Origin: Streptomyces hirsutus
Lineage (GTDB): Bacteria; Actinomycetota; Actinomycetes; Streptomycetales; Streptomycetaceae
Length of the DNA stretch: 47,940 nucleotides
Assembly: GCF_001418415.1 (NCBI RefSeq)
Contig: NZ_LIQT01000046.1
Coordinates: 1 to 47,940 of the forward strand
Direction: 5' to 3'
Numbering within the stretch: position 1 is the first letter of the stretch; each line of letters opens with the position of its first letter. The translations under genes were made by a program, and so were the position numbers. Shown here one piece after another: positions 33,728 through 42,158 of this stretch. The notes below the pieces were generated by a model. It saw only the letters and a program-made list of their open reading frames with translations. It did not search any database and was not told where the DNA came from.

Positions 33728-35366
33728 GACGGTGTTCTCCAGCGGAGTTCCCGGCCGCTGCGGGGGCGGCCACAGAGCGGGTGGAGGTCGGCTCGGTGGG
33801 CACGGACGCGAGGGCGGCGGCCGGGGGCGGCTGGTCTCCTTCGGCGAAGGAGACGGCGATGATCCGCTCCTCGGAAATCTCCGGGCCGACCAGTTCGGCG
33901 ACGACCTTTCCGGCCCGGAAGACGTAGACCCGGTCGCAGTGCGCCATCTCCGCGTTCTCACTGGAGTACCAGACGACGCTGCGGCCCTGGGCCGCCTCGG
34001 CGCGGATGAGTCCGTACAGGTCGGTCTTGGTGTGGATGTCCACGCCCCTGAAGGGATCGTCGAGCAGCACCATGTCCGCCGCGGAGGCAAAGGCCCGGGC
34101 CACGATTACCTTCTGCTGGTTGCCGCCGCTGAGGTCGGCCATTGCGGCGTCGGCGCCGCCGCGGATCGACAGCCGCCGGACCCAGTCCCCGGCCACGGCG
34201 GTTTCGTGCACGGGGCGGCGGATTCCGTGGCGGGCGATGGTGCGCATGGCCGAGATCGTGAGGTTCTCCGCCACCGTCCACAGGGGGAGGACCCCGGAAC
34301 GCTGCCGGTCGCCCGGGACGTAGGCCCGGGTTCCGTGGACCACGGTGTCCCGGCGTACCGGGCGCCACAGGCGTTCGAGTACCTGCTGCTGGCCCTGGCC
34401 CGCCAGGCCGGCCAGGCCGACGACCTCACCCTTCCCGATCCGCAGGCCGACGCCGTTCAGTCCGGCGCCGGTGGCCCCGCGCAGTTCGGCCACTACGGGG
34501 GTGTCGGCGCGGGGAGCGTTCCGCGGCGCGGCCGGCGGGTTCGCCCCGGTCGCGCCGCGCACCGCGGTCTCGGCGCCCATGAGGAGCAGCACGTCGTCCT
34601 CGCCGAGGCCGTGCGCCGGGAGGTCCTCGACGACGGAGCCATCGCGCATCACGGCCACCCGGTCGGCTACGGAGAGGACCTCGCGAATGCGGTGCGAGAT
34701 GAGCAGGACCGAGCCACCCCGGGCGGTGACCGTGCGGACGTAGGCGTAGAGGGACTGGGCCGCGTCCGGGCCGAGGGACTCGGTGGGCTCGTCGAGGATG
34801 AGCAGGTTCAGCGGCGAGGCCAGGCTGGCGCGGGCGATCTCTGCCATCTGCCGCTGGGCGATCGAGAGATCCTCGACGCGGTCGCGGGGCGAGATGCCGT
34901 GGCCGGGGAAGATCTCGTCGAGCCGCAGCCGCACCGCCTCGGCGGCGGCCCGCCGCCACCGCAGCCGGGGGAGGCCGCGGCGCGAGGAGAGCCAGATGTT
35001 CTCCGCGACCGTGAGGTCGGGGCAGAGCGAGGTCTCCTGGTACGCCATGCGGACGCCGCGGAAGTCCTGCTCCCGGGGGCGTGTTCCGGCGGGGACCTCG
35101 CGGCCCAGCACGGTGACCGCGCCCTCGTCGCAGCCCTCGAGACCGGCGAGGACCCGCATGAGGGTGCTCTTGCCCGCGCCGTTGTGGCCGACCAGGCCGA
35201 GCACTTCGCCTGCGTGGACCGTGAGGTTCGTGCCGGCGAGGGCGTGGGTGCGGCCGTACGTCTTGCTCACGTTCGTGGCGACGATCACGGGCACTGCGGT
35301 GGAGGGGGATCGGCCCTCCCCCGGCGGGACCGCGTGCGGTCCCGCCGGCAACTTGTCGACGTCCAT
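33720..35366 (-). CDS. Ribose-type ABC importer ATPase with two nucleotide-binding domains
   Basis: This 548-residue protein fuses two ABC domains (RbsA/LsrA/MglA type). Domain 1 has Walker A GHNGAGKST (residues 60-68), signature LSIAQRQ and Walker B LLILDEPTE. Domain 2 starts at about residue 290. It has the usual degenerate Walker A (GLAGLAGQGQQQ), but its signature LSGGNQQK and Walker B VLLDDPFRG are intact. It energises import of the ligand bound by the lipoprotein encoded upstream. The C-terminal 30 residues are Pro/Ala-rich and atypical. It is coupled to the first permease gene. Confidence 0.9.
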   Translation of the reverse strand: MDVDKLPAGPHAVPPGEGRSPSTAVPVIVATNVSKTYGRTHALAGTNLTVHAGEVLGLVGHNGAGKSTLMRVLAGLEGCDEGAVTVLGREVPAGTRPREQDFRGVRMAYQETSLCPDLTVAENIWLSSRRGLPRLRWRRAAAEAVRLRLDEIFPGHGISPRDRVEDLSIAQRQMAEIARASLASPLNLLILDEPTESLGPDAAQSLYAYVRTVTARGGSVLLISHRIREVLSVADRVAVMRDGSVVEDLPAHGLGEDDVLLLMGAETAVRGATGANPPAAPRNAPRADTPVVAELRGATGAGLNGVGLRIGKGEVVGLAGLAGQGQQQVLERLWRPVRRDTVVHGTRAYVPGDRQRSGVLPLWTVAENLTISAMRTIARHGIRRPVHETAVAGDWVRRLSIRGGADAAMADLSGGNQQKVIVARAFASAADMVLLDDPFRGVDIHTKTDLYGLIRAEAAQGRSVVWYSSENAEMAHCDRVYVFRAGKVVAELVGPEISEERIIAVSFAEGDQPPPAAALASVPTEPTSTRSVAAPAAAGNSAGEHRHD

Positions 35367-35395
35367 GCCTGCCTCGCTCCTGATGTGTCGTCCGG

Positions 35396-36508
35396 TCAGT
35401 CAGCAGCCGTCGGGACGGGCGGCTGGACCGGCTCGCCGCCGTTCTCGGCCGCTTCCACCTGCTGACGGAAGAGGTCGCGCGTCCACGGCCAGGCCGCGTA
35501 CTGGTCGGGCTTGAGCACGGAGGCCCAGGCGTCGCGGTCCTTCTGCTCCACCAGGACGATGGGCAGGGTCATGTGCTTGGGGACCTTCTTGCCGTCGAGC
35601 AGGTCGAGTGCCGCCCACATGGCGGCCACCGACTGACCGGGGTCGGACATGACGGCGACCGACCCGTTGTCGATCTTCTTGTCCTTCCAGTAATTCAGCG
35701 CGCGGCCGTTGGTCTCGAAGGTGACGGCCGGGACGTCCTTGCCCGCAGAGGTGAAGGCCTGGGCGACGCCGTAACCGTCGCCGCAGCCGATGACGCCGTC
35801 GACCTTCGGCACGCTGGAGAGCACTCCGAGGACGGCCTTCTGCGCGGTGGCGCCGTCGCACATACCGGTGACCGTCGCGGCGGTCTTCACCGACGGGTAG
35901 TCGGTGAGGATCTTCTGCGTGGTCTTGTGCATCTCGGCCTCGGGCTGGGAACCCACCACGCCGCGGCTGACGATGACGTTGCCCTTGCCGCCGATGCCTT
36001 CGAGGAGAGGCTTGGCCGCGTGGGTGGCCCAGTCGGTGAAGCTGTTCTGGATGACGTGGGCGCAGGGCGCGTCGATCGCGGAATCGAAGACGACCACCTT
36101 GACGCCGGCGTTGCACGCCTGCTGGATGACCGGTTTGAGGGCAGTGGGCGAGGAGGGGTCGATGAGCAGCGCGTCGGGCTTCTGCAGCAGCAGGCTCTTG
36201 ATCTGGGCGATCTGCTCCGTCGCCGAATTGTCGCCGGGGGCGTTGATGGCCTTGTACTTGCCGATCAGGCCGTCTGCCTGGGCCTGCTTCGCGGCGTCTT
36301 CGAACGCGGCGACCATGGTCTGGCGCCATCCGTTGCCGATGAAGCCGTTGCTCAGGGCGATGAACGGCTTGTCGCCGCCCTTGGCGGCGGACCCGGCAGC
36401 ATCGCCGTTCGATCCGGTGCCTGTACCGCACGCCGAGGTCAGGAAGGTCACCGTAGCGAGTGAGGCAGCGGCCGCGATGCGGCGCCACGAGGTCGAGGGG
36501 ATGCGCAT
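35396..36508 (-). CDS. Sugar-binding lipoprotein of the ABC importer
   Basis: This is a 370-residue periplasmic-binding protein of the ribose/autoinducer type (cluster B). The lipoprotein signal is MRIPSTSWRRIAAAASLATVTFLTSAC, with the lipid-modified Cys at about residue 27. The mature protein starts a type I fold at FIALSNGFIGNGWRQTMV and has ALLIDPSSPTALKPVIQQA and GVIGCGDGYGVAQAF. It is not close to LsrB, so AI-2 is not the expected ligand. The conserved SNGFIGNGWR start is shared with binding proteins of polyol or unknown-sugar importers. ATG at 36508 follows AGGAGG. It is the first gene of the operon. Confidence 0.88.
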   Translation of the reverse strand: MRIPSTSWRRIAAAASLATVTFLTSACGTGTGSNGDAAGSAAKGGDKPFIALSNGFIGNGWRQTMVAAFEDAAKQAQADGLIGKYKAINAPGDNSATEQIAQIKSLLLQKPDALLIDPSSPTALKPVIQQACNAGVKVVVFDSAIDAPCAHVIQNSFTDWATHAAKPLLEGIGGKGNVIVSRGVVGSQPEAEMHKTTQKILTDYPSVKTAATVTGMCDGATAQKAVLGVLSSVPKVDGVIGCGDGYGVAQAFTSAGKDVPAVTFETNGRALNYWKDKKIDNGSVAVMSDPGQSVAAMWAALDLLDGKKVPKHMTLPIVLVEQKDRDAWASVLKPDQYAAWPWTRDLFRQQVEAAENGGEPVQPPVPTAAD

Positions 36509-36597
36509 GATGCCTCCTGGGAGCGAGCCTGACGGTGAAGGTGAGGATGAGGATGCGGCGGTTCGAGGGTCCGTCCCCGGCCGCGGCTCGATGAGTG

Positions 36598-36609
36598 ATG
36601 TCATTACAG
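36598..36609. promoter_or_regulatory. GntR operator copy 1
   Basis: ATGTCATTACAG matches the perfect dyad CTGTCATGACAG in ten of twelve bases. It is 90 bases upstream of the binding-protein start and two bases from copy 2. Confidence 0.45.
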
Positions 36610-36611
36610 GT

Positions 36612-36623
36612 CTGTGATGACAG
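36612..36623. promoter_or_regulatory. GntR operator copy 2
   Basis: CTGTGATGACAG matches the perfect dyad in eleven of twelve bases. It is followed by GTTGG, and copy 3 is followed by GTTGA, so the similarity extends past the dyad. Confidence 0.5.
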
Positions 36624-36646
36624 GTTGGCCAGAGCGGAGTAGGTAA

Positions 36647-36662
36647 TGTGATCTAGATCACT
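36647..36662. promoter_or_regulatory. Crp-type palindrome
   Basis: TGTGATCTAGATCACT differs at only one base from the perfect Crp-type dyad TGTGA-N6-TCACA. It lies midway between copies 2 and 3 of the GntR-type site. Confidence 0.5.
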
Positions 36663-36719
36663 TATAGAGTGAGTGTCAGCAGGTGAGGTGCGTGGCGGGG
36701 CATCATGTCGATTGCCCAT

Positions 36720-36731
36720 CTGTCATGACAG
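36720..36731. promoter_or_regulatory. GntR operator copy 3 (perfect dyad)
   Basis: CTGTCATGACAG is fully self-complementary. It is 63 bases upstream of the GntR start, where it could serve autoregulation. Confidence 0.55.
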
Positions 36732-36794
36732 GTTGATTTGTTGGCACGCTTGGAAAGACATGCCCTCACCACTGCCGAGGAGGCAGATCTGACG

Positions 36795-37532
36795 ATGACG
36801 CACGAGACCTTGAGCCGCGACGCCGGCGAACCGCTGTGGATGCAACTGATGACGGTGCTGCGGGCCCAGATCGAGAGTGGGCGGCTCGGGCCGGACCAGC
36901 CGCTGCCCTCCGAGGCTGAGCTCACCGACCTCTACGGCGTCTCACGGACCGTGGTCAGGGAAGCGCTGCGTGAACTGGTGCAGCAGCGGCTGATCTACAA
37001 GGTCAAAGGACGCGGAGCCTTCGTGTCCCCCCGCAAGACCGAGCTGCGGTTCGTCGGGTCGGTCTCCGGATCCGCCGACGATCTGCGCGAGTCCGGGCGC
37101 CGTGTCACCACACAGACGCTCTGCCAGGAGCTGGGCGAGGCGGACGAGCGGGAGGCCTCGCTCCTGCGCATCCCCCCCGGGGAGCAGGTCGTGCGGGTGC
37201 GCAGGCTGAGGCGGGTCGACGGTCAGCCCTGGCTGCTCGTGGATGCTGCCATCCCCGCGCGCCTGGCACTCGGCCTGGAGAAGGCTGTCCTGGAGAACCA
37301 GTCGCTCTACGACGTACTGCGTCGGCGCTACGGTCTCGAACCCTCCGGCGCAGACCGGTGGATCGAGGCGGTCTTCCCCGACGAGCAGGACGCCGCTCTG
37401 TTGGAGGTCTCCACCTCCACCCCGCTCCTCGGTATCGAGTCCGTGGCATGGCTGTCCGACCGGACCCGCTTCGAGGCCTATCGTGCGCTGCATCGCAGCG
37501 ACCAAACCCGTTTCTACGTCGGCATTCGCTGA
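36795..37532 (+). CDS. GntR/HutC-family regulator of the catabolic operon
   Basis: This is a 245-residue regulator. The winged helix-turn-helix spans about residues 10-75 (PLWMQLMTVLRAQIESGRLGP, LPSEAELTDLYGVSRTVVREALRELVQQRLIYKVKGRGAFV). A C-terminal UTRA effector domain spans about 95-240 and has QVVRVRRLRRVDGQPWLLVDAAIP and TRFEAYRALHRSDQTRFYVGI. HutC-type proteins bind sugar phosphates or other metabolites and repress catabolic genes. Divergence from the importer operon and three dyads between them make it the probable operon regulator. ATG at 36795 follows GAGGAGG; a TTG at 36738 would add 19 residues. Confidence 0.88.
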   Translation: MTHETLSRDAGEPLWMQLMTVLRAQIESGRLGPDQPLPSEAELTDLYGVSRTVVREALRELVQQRLIYKVKGRGAFVSPRKTELRFVGSVSGSADDLRESGRRVTTQTLCQELGEADEREASLLRIPPGEQVVRVRRLRRVDGQPWLLVDAAIPARLALGLEKAVLENQSLYDVLRRRYGLEPSGADRWIEAVFPDEQDAALLEVSTSTPLLGIESVAWLSDRTRFEAYRALHRSDQTRFYVGIR

Positions 37533-37739
37533 CCGCCCCGGGGTCGGTCGCGGAGGAGACGGCGTGCCTCCTCACGGTCGTGCGCGACCAGTACGGCATC
37601 GAGTCCATCGGTTCACGTCTCATGACGGACAGCCGACTTCCGAGGAAGGCGGACGGCTGGGTGGAGGAGGTGGCGGTGTATGTCGTGACGACGTACCAGG
37701 GCTGGAGCACGTCCCTCATGTCGGACACCGTTGCGATCG
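37533..37739. other. Non-coding or decayed stretch before the transposase remnant
   Basis: No convincing gene is present. One frame reads CLLTVVRDQYGIESIGSRLMTDSRLPRK without recognisable similarity. It may be part of the same degraded element. Confidence 0.3.
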
Positions 37740-38125
37740 GGACGCGCAGCACATGCCCGGCAAGACCGAGGCGCACGGCGGCCACGACCTGCAGATCCTG
37801 GTCCACTCCACCGCGAACGACGCAGGCCGACAGGCGGCCCGGGACAGGCGCCCGGCCGGGGCGGCCGCGGATCTCGACAAACTCACCGCGGTGGCCGGCG
37901 GACGTCGCTGCGTGATCCGCGAGAAGACCGTCACGCGGATCGGCGTGACCGCCACCAAGCGCCGCATCATGTCTGCCTGCGCCGGACCACCACCGGGAAC
38001 GAACAGGGCCCCCACCCTGGCCCGGCATCTCGGCCGGGACGTGCTGGACGCCGAGGCCGCTGTCGGCAGCTGGTACACGCTGCTGACCGGCGTCCCCGCC
38101 CTGACCGCGACACTGGCATCGAGTA
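37740..38125 (+). pseudogene. Probable remnant of an IS1634-type transposase
   Basis: From the ATG at 37753 the frame reads LDKLTAVAGGRRCVIREKTVTRIGVTATKRR and later LARHLGRDVLDAEAAVGSWYTLLTGVP. The last part resembles the VLDAEAxxDGWYxLLTNLP segment seen in IS1634-type (DDE) transposases, where it precedes the C-terminal catalytic Glu region. The rest of the transposase is missing on both sides. No terminal inverted repeats could be found by eye. The call is based on memory of this family and should be treated as tentative. Confidence 0.4.
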
Positions 38126-38218
38126 AACCCGTCGGCCACAGAACCGAAACGGTGACCCGCGGAGTCCAGGTCCCGACCGCGTGGCAGGGGAGCCCCACGG
38201 GTACGCGAGAATGGACGC

Positions 38219-38965
38219 ATGAGTCTGTTCCGCGACGACGGCGTAGTGCTGCGCACCCAGAAGCTGGGTGAAGCGGACCGGATCATCACTCTGCTCACGC
38301 GCGGTCACGGGCGCGTACGTGCCGTGGCGAGGGGCGTGCGCCGGACGAAGTCCAAGTTCGGCGCACGCCTCGAACCGTTCTCCCACGTGGACGTGCAGTT
38401 CTTCTCCAAGGGCAGCGAACTGATCGGGCGCGGCCTCCCGCTGTGCACGCAGAGCGAGACCATCGCGCCGTACGGCGGCGGGATCGTCACCGACTACGCC
38501 CGCTACACCGCCGGAACGGCCATGCTGGAGACCGCCGAGCGGTTCACCGACCACGAGGGCGAGCCGGCCGTCCAGCAGTATCTGCTGCTCGTCGGCGCCC
38601 TGCGGACCCTCGCCCGCGGCGAGCACGCACCGCATCTCGTCCTCGACGCGTTCCTGCTGCGCTCCCTCGCCGTCAACGGCTACGCCCCGACCTTCGGCGA
38701 CTGCGCGAAGTGCGGGCTGCCCGGACCGAACCGGTTCTTCTCGGTCGCCTCCGGCGGTTCCGTCTGCGCCGACTGCCGGGTGCCCGGCAGCGTCGTGCCC
38801 TCGCCGCAGGCCCTGGAACTGCTCGGCGCGCTGCTCGCGGGAGACTGGGAGACGGCGGACGCGTCCGAGGCGCGGTACGTCCGGGAGGGGAGCGGGCTGG
38901 TGTCCGCGTACCTCCACTGGCACCTGGAGCGCGGGTTGCGCTCCCTGCGGTACGTCGAAAAATAA
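38219..38965 (+). CDS. recO: DNA repair protein RecO
   Basis: This is a 248-residue RecO. The OB-fold N-terminus has [43 protein letters not shown] helical C-terminal domain carries a four-cysteine zinc site (Cys162, Cys165, Cys183, Cys186, in CAKC and CADC). RecO loads RecA on SSB-coated single-stranded DNA with RecR in the RecFOR pathway. The gene is followed 34 bases later by uppS, the usual actinobacterial order. The ATG is supported by the family-typical MSLFRDDG start. Confidence 0.95.
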   Translation: MSLFRDDGVVLRTQKLGEADRIITLLTRGHGRVRAVARGVRRTKSKFGARLEPFSHVDVQFFSKGSELIGRGLPLCTQSETIAPYGGGIVTDYARYTAGTAMLETAERFTDHEGEPAVQQYLLLVGALRTLARGEHAPHLVLDAFLLRSLAVNGYAPTFGDCAKCGLPGPNRFFSVASGGSVCADCRVPGSVVPSPQALELLGALLAGDWETADASEARYVREGSGLVSAYLHWHLERGLRSLRYVEK

Positions 38966-38999
38966 TCACGACACGTCAGCACGAGGAGACGAGAAGCAC

Positions 39000-39836
39000 A
39001 TGGCCGTACGCGGGTTCCTGGGGCGTCAGCGCAGGGAGTACAAGACGCCGGTACCGCACCCCTCCGGCGCGCGGCCTCCGAAGTTTCCCAGTGAGCTGGT
39101 CCCCAAGCACGTGGCGATCGTGATGGACGGCAACGGCCGCTGGGCCAAGGAGCGGGGCCTGCCGCGCACCGAGGGCCACAAGGTCGGCGCCGAGCGCGTG
39201 CTGGACGTGCTCCAGGGCGGGATCGAGATGGGCGTCGGCGCCATCTCGCTGTACGCCTTCTCCACCGAGAACTGGAAGCGCTCGCCGGACGAGGTGCGCT
39301 TCCTGATGAACTTCAACCGCGACTTCATCAGCAAGTCCCGCGACGAGCTCGACGAGCTGGGCGTGCGGGTGCGCTGGGTGGGGCGGATGCCCAAGCTGTG
39401 GAAGTCGGTCGCCAAGGAACTCCAGGTCGCGCAGGAGCAGACCAAGGACAACGACCGGCTCACCCTGTACTTCTGCATGAACTACGGCGGCCGCGCCGAG
39501 ATCGCCGACGCGGCGCAGGCGCTGGCCGAGGACGTGAAGGCGGGGCGTCTCGACCCGGCGAAGGTCAACGAGAAGACGCTGCAGAACTACATGTACTACC
39601 CGGACATGCCGGACGTGGACCTGTTCCTGCGGCCGAGCGGTGAGCAGCGCACGTCCAACTACCTGCTGTGGCAGAGCGCCTACGCGGAGATGGTCTTCCA
39701 GGACGTCCTGTGGCCGGACTTCGACCGCCGGGACCTGTGGCGCGCGTGCCTCGAATTCGCCTCCCGCGACCGCCGCTTCGGCGGCGCGATCCCGAACGAG
39801 GAACTGCTCGCCATGGAGGGCAGGCAGGAACAGTGA
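39000..39836 (+). CDS. uppS: Isoprenyl (di-trans,poly-cis-polyprenyl) diphosphate synthase
   Basis: This is a 278-residue cis-prenyltransferase. The catalytic motif is [17 protein letters not shown] with Asp43. Further family motifs are [31 protein letters not shown] and [19 protein letters not shown]. It condenses isopentenyl diphosphates to long-chain polyprenyl diphosphate, the carrier lipid for peptidoglycan and other wall polymers. The ATG follows GAGGAGACGAG. A strong hairpin comes after the stop and faces zur. Confidence 0.95.
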   Translation: MAVRGFLGRQRREYKTPVPHPSGARPPKFPSELVPKHVAIVMDGNGRWAKERGLPRTEGHKVGAERVLDVLQGGIEMGVGAISLYAFSTENWKRSPDEVRFLMNFNRDFISKSRDELDELGVRVRWVGRMPKLWKSVAKELQVAQEQTKDNDRLTLYFCMNYGGRAEIADAAQALAEDVKAGRLDPAKVNEKTLQNYMYYPDMPDVDLFLRPSGEQRTSNYLLWQSAYAEMVFQDVLWPDFDRRDLWRACLEFASRDRRFGGAIPNEELLAMEGRQEQ

Positions 39837-39850
39837 GGGAGCGGGCGTGA

Positions 39851-39895
39851 ACACGGAGAGGGGCGCGGAGATCACCTCCGCGCCCCTCTCCGTGT
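39851..39895. terminator. Bidirectional terminator between uppS and zur
   Basis: There is a perfect 20-bp stem (39851-39870 with 39876-39895) with a 5-base loop between the convergent uppS and zur genes. Confidence 0.85.
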
Positions 39896-39903
39896 CCGGG
39901 GTC

Positions 39904-40326
39904 TCAGCTGCCGCTCGCCGCCGCCGCGCACTCCGCGCAGGTCCCGAAGATCTCCACGGTGTGGGCCACGTTGACGTAGCCGTGCTCGGCGGCGATGGCC
40001 TCCGCCCAGGTCTCCACGGCCGGGCCCTCGACCTCGACCGCCTTGCCGCAGTTGCGGCAGACCAGGTGGTGGTGATGGTCGCCGGTGGAGCAGCGGCGGT
40101 AGACGGACTCGCCGTCGGCCGTGCGCAGCACGTCCACCTCGCCGGCGTCGGCGAGGGACTGCAAGGTGCGGTAGACCGTGGTGAGCCCCACCGAGTCGCC
40201 CTTGTGCTTGAGCACGTCGTGCAGCTCCTGCGCGCTGCGGAACTCGTCGACGTCCTGGAGCGCAGCCGCCACAGCGGCCCGCTGCCTGGTGGCGCGGCCC
40301 TTCACGGGCGGTCCAGCGGTGGTCAC
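39904..40326 (-). CDS. zur: Fur-family zinc regulator Zur
   Basis: This is a 140-residue Fur-family repressor. The winged helix has TRQRAAVAAALQDVDEFRSAQELHDVL and GLTTVYRTLQSLADAGEVD. The structural zinc site is formed by Cys90/Cys93 (LVCRNCGKA) and Cys130/Cys133 (GTCAEC). A DHHHHL stretch at 83-88 adds sensory ligands. Its position as the last gene behind znuA-znuC-znuB identifies it as Zur rather than Fur, Nur or CatR. With zinc bound it should repress its own operon through the Zur box at 43170-43184. Confidence 0.92.
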   Translation of the reverse strand: MTTAGPPVKGRATRQRAAVAAALQDVDEFRSAQELHDVLKHKGDSVGLTTVYRTLQSLADAGEVDVLRTADGESVYRRCSTGDHHHHLVCRNCGKAVEVEGPAVETWAEAIAAEHGYVNVAHTVEIFGTCAECAAAASGS

Positions 40327-40390
40327 CGGTTTCCTCCTCGGTCTGCCTCTGCTCTGCCGCGGCCATTGTGCCAGGCCGGACAGGAGGCGG

Positions 40391-41293
40391 TCAGACGCCG
40401 GCCTCGCCGGTCGGCTTCCGGCCGGCCGGTACGGCGCACTCGGCCGGGTCCGGCACGGGTTGCGCGGCGGCCAGCGCGCGGGCGCGGCGGCGGGCCAGCG
40501 GGGTGGCCAGGACGGTCAGCGCGATGAACGCGGCGATCGTCAGCAGCACGATCGTCGCCCCGGGCGGCACGTCCTGGTAGTACGAGGTGACCGTGCCGCC
40601 GATGGTCACGCTCACGCCGATCGCGACGGCGATGGCGAAGGTGGCGGCGAAACTGCGGCTGAGCGCCTGGGCGGCGGCCACGGGCACGACCATGAGCGCG
40701 CTCACCAGCAGCAGGCCCACCACGCGCATCGCGACGGTGACGGTGACCGCCGCCGTGACCGCGGTGAGCAGGTTCAGGAACCGCACCGGCAGGCCCGTGA
40801 CCCGCGCGAACTCCTCGTCCTGGCTGACCGCGAACAGCTGGCGGCGCAGACCGACGGTGACCAGCACCACGAACGCGGCCAGCAGGCAGATGGCCGTCAC
40901 GTCGGACTCGGAGACCGTCGACAGGGAGCCGAACAGGTACGAGGTGAGGTTCGCGTTGGAGCCGGTCGGGGCGAGGTTGATGAACATCACGCCGCCCGCC
41001 ATACCGCCGTAGAACAGCATCGCGAGGGCGATGTCACCGCGGGCCTTGCCGTACCAGCGGATCAGTTCCATCAGGACGGCGCCGAGGACGGAGACCAGGG
41101 TCGCCATCCACACCGGCGACCAGGAGAGCAGGAAGCCGAGGCCGACGCCGGTCATCGCGACGTGCCCGATGCCGTCGCCCATGAGGGCCTGGCGGCGCTG
41201 GACGAGGTAGATGCCGACCGCGGGGGCGGTGATGCCGACCAGGACGGCCGCCAGCAGGGCCCGCTGCATGAAGGCGTAGTTCAGGAGGTCCAT
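40391..41293 (-). CDS. znuB: Zinc ABC importer permease
   Basis: This is a 300-residue ABC-3 family permease with eight or nine hydrophobic helices. The start MDLLNYAFMQRALLAAVLVGITAPAVGIYLVQRRQALMGDGIGHVAMTGV is highly typical. It moves zinc across the membrane with ZnuC. ATG at 41293 is preferred; a TTG at 41299 would add two residues. The gene lies 6 bases after znuC and 64 bases before zur. Confidence 0.93.
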   Translation of the reverse strand: MDLLNYAFMQRALLAAVLVGITAPAVGIYLVQRRQALMGDGIGHVAMTGVGLGFLLSWSPVWMATLVSVLGAVLMELIRWYGKARGDIALAMLFYGGMAGGVMFINLAPTGSNANLTSYLFGSLSTVSESDVTAICLLAAFVVLVTVGLRRQLFAVSQDEEFARVTGLPVRFLNLLTAVTAAVTVTVAMRVVGLLLVSALMVVPVAAAQALSRSFAATFAIAVAIGVSVTIGGTVTSYYQDVPPGATIVLLTIAAFIALTVLATPLARRRARALAAAQPVPDPAECAVPAGRKPTGEAGV

Positions 41294-41299
41294 CAGCAA

Positions 41300-42103
41300 T
41301 CAGCTCAGCAGTCCCGTGCGGATCGGTTCGGCGCCCGCCGGTGCGTGCGGGTGTACGTGGTCGTGGCCGGGCAGCGCGTGCTGGCCGACGGCCTTGGGGG
41401 GCGGGCCGTCGTGCATCACGCAGCCGTCGCGCAGGACGACCGCCCGGTCGATCAGGGGCTCCAGCGGGCCCAGCTCGTGCAGCACGAGCAGGACGGTGGT
41501 GCCCCGGTCGACCTGCTGGCGCAGTATCCGCGCGAGCACCTCCTGGCTGGCCAGGTCGACGCCCGCCATCGGCTCGTCCAGGATCAGCAGCTCGGGTTCG
41601 GCGGCGAGCGCGCGGGCGATCAGCACCCGCTGGTGCTGGCCGCCGGAGAGCGCGTCCACGGAGTCCTTCGCCCGGTCCGCCATGCCGACGAGGTCCAGCG
41701 CGCGGCGTACGGCCTCGCGGTCGGCCTTGCGGAACATACCGAAGCGGGTGCGGGAGAGACGGCCGGAGGCGACCACCTCGGTCAGGGTGGCGGGCACGCC
41801 GCCCGCGGCCGTGGTGCGCTGCGGGACGTATCCCACGCGCGCCCAGTCACGGAAGCGGCGCTGCGGGGTGCCGAACAGCTCGATCTCGCCGGTGCCGGCC
41901 GGCACCTGGCCGATGACGCTGCGCACGGTCGTCGACTTGCCGGAGCCGTTGGCGCCGAGCAGGGCGACGACCTCGCCGCGGCGCACGGTGAGGTCGATGC
42001 CGCGCAGCACGGGGCGCGAGCCCAGCTCGGCGTGGACGCCGCGCAGGGATATGACGGGCTCGGTCCTCGGCGTCGATATGGCGGGCTCGGTGTTCGTCGT
42101 CAT
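41300..42103 (-). CDS. znuC: Zinc ABC importer ATPase
   Basis: This is a 267-residue ABC ATPase. Walker A is GANGSGKST (residues 50-58), the signature is LSGGQHQR, Walker B is LLILDEPMAG, and the H-loop lies in VLHELG. The C-terminal part is His-rich (GHDHVHPHAPAG), which is common in zinc transport proteins and may buffer metal. It follows znuA by 55 bases. Confidence 0.93.
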   Translation of the reverse strand: MTTNTEPAISTPRTEPVISLRGVHAELGSRPVLRGIDLTVRRGEVVALLGANGSGKSTTVRSVIGQVPAGTGEIELFGTPQRRFRDWARVGYVPQRTTAAGGVPATLTEVVASGRLSRTRFGMFRKADREAVRRALDLVGMADRAKDSVDALSGGQHQRVLIARALAAEPELLILDEPMAGVDLASQEVLARILRQQVDRGTTVLLVLHELGPLEPLIDRAVVLRDGCVMHDGPPPKAVGQHALPGHDHVHPHAPAGAEPIRTGLLS

Positions 42104-42158
42104 GCTGCCGCCTTCCGGTGGGTCGGTCGGCCGGCCGGGCGGCCGGTCGTGCGGCCGG

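Larger units (their letters stand above)
36509..36794. promoter_or_regulatory. Divergent control region of the catabolic operon
   Basis: This is a 286-base region between the binding-protein gene (leftward) and the GntR gene (rightward). It contains three copies of a CTGTCATGACAG-like dyad and a Crp-type palindrome, listed separately. Local A/T content is clearly higher than in the surrounding genes. Confidence 0.6.

Noticed and set aside
27641..36508. A complete AI-2 (Lsr) quorum-sensing uptake system
   Set aside because: LsrF, ATPase and permease types match, but the binding protein is not LsrB-like, LsrG and LsrR are absent, and a GlpD-like enzyme is present.
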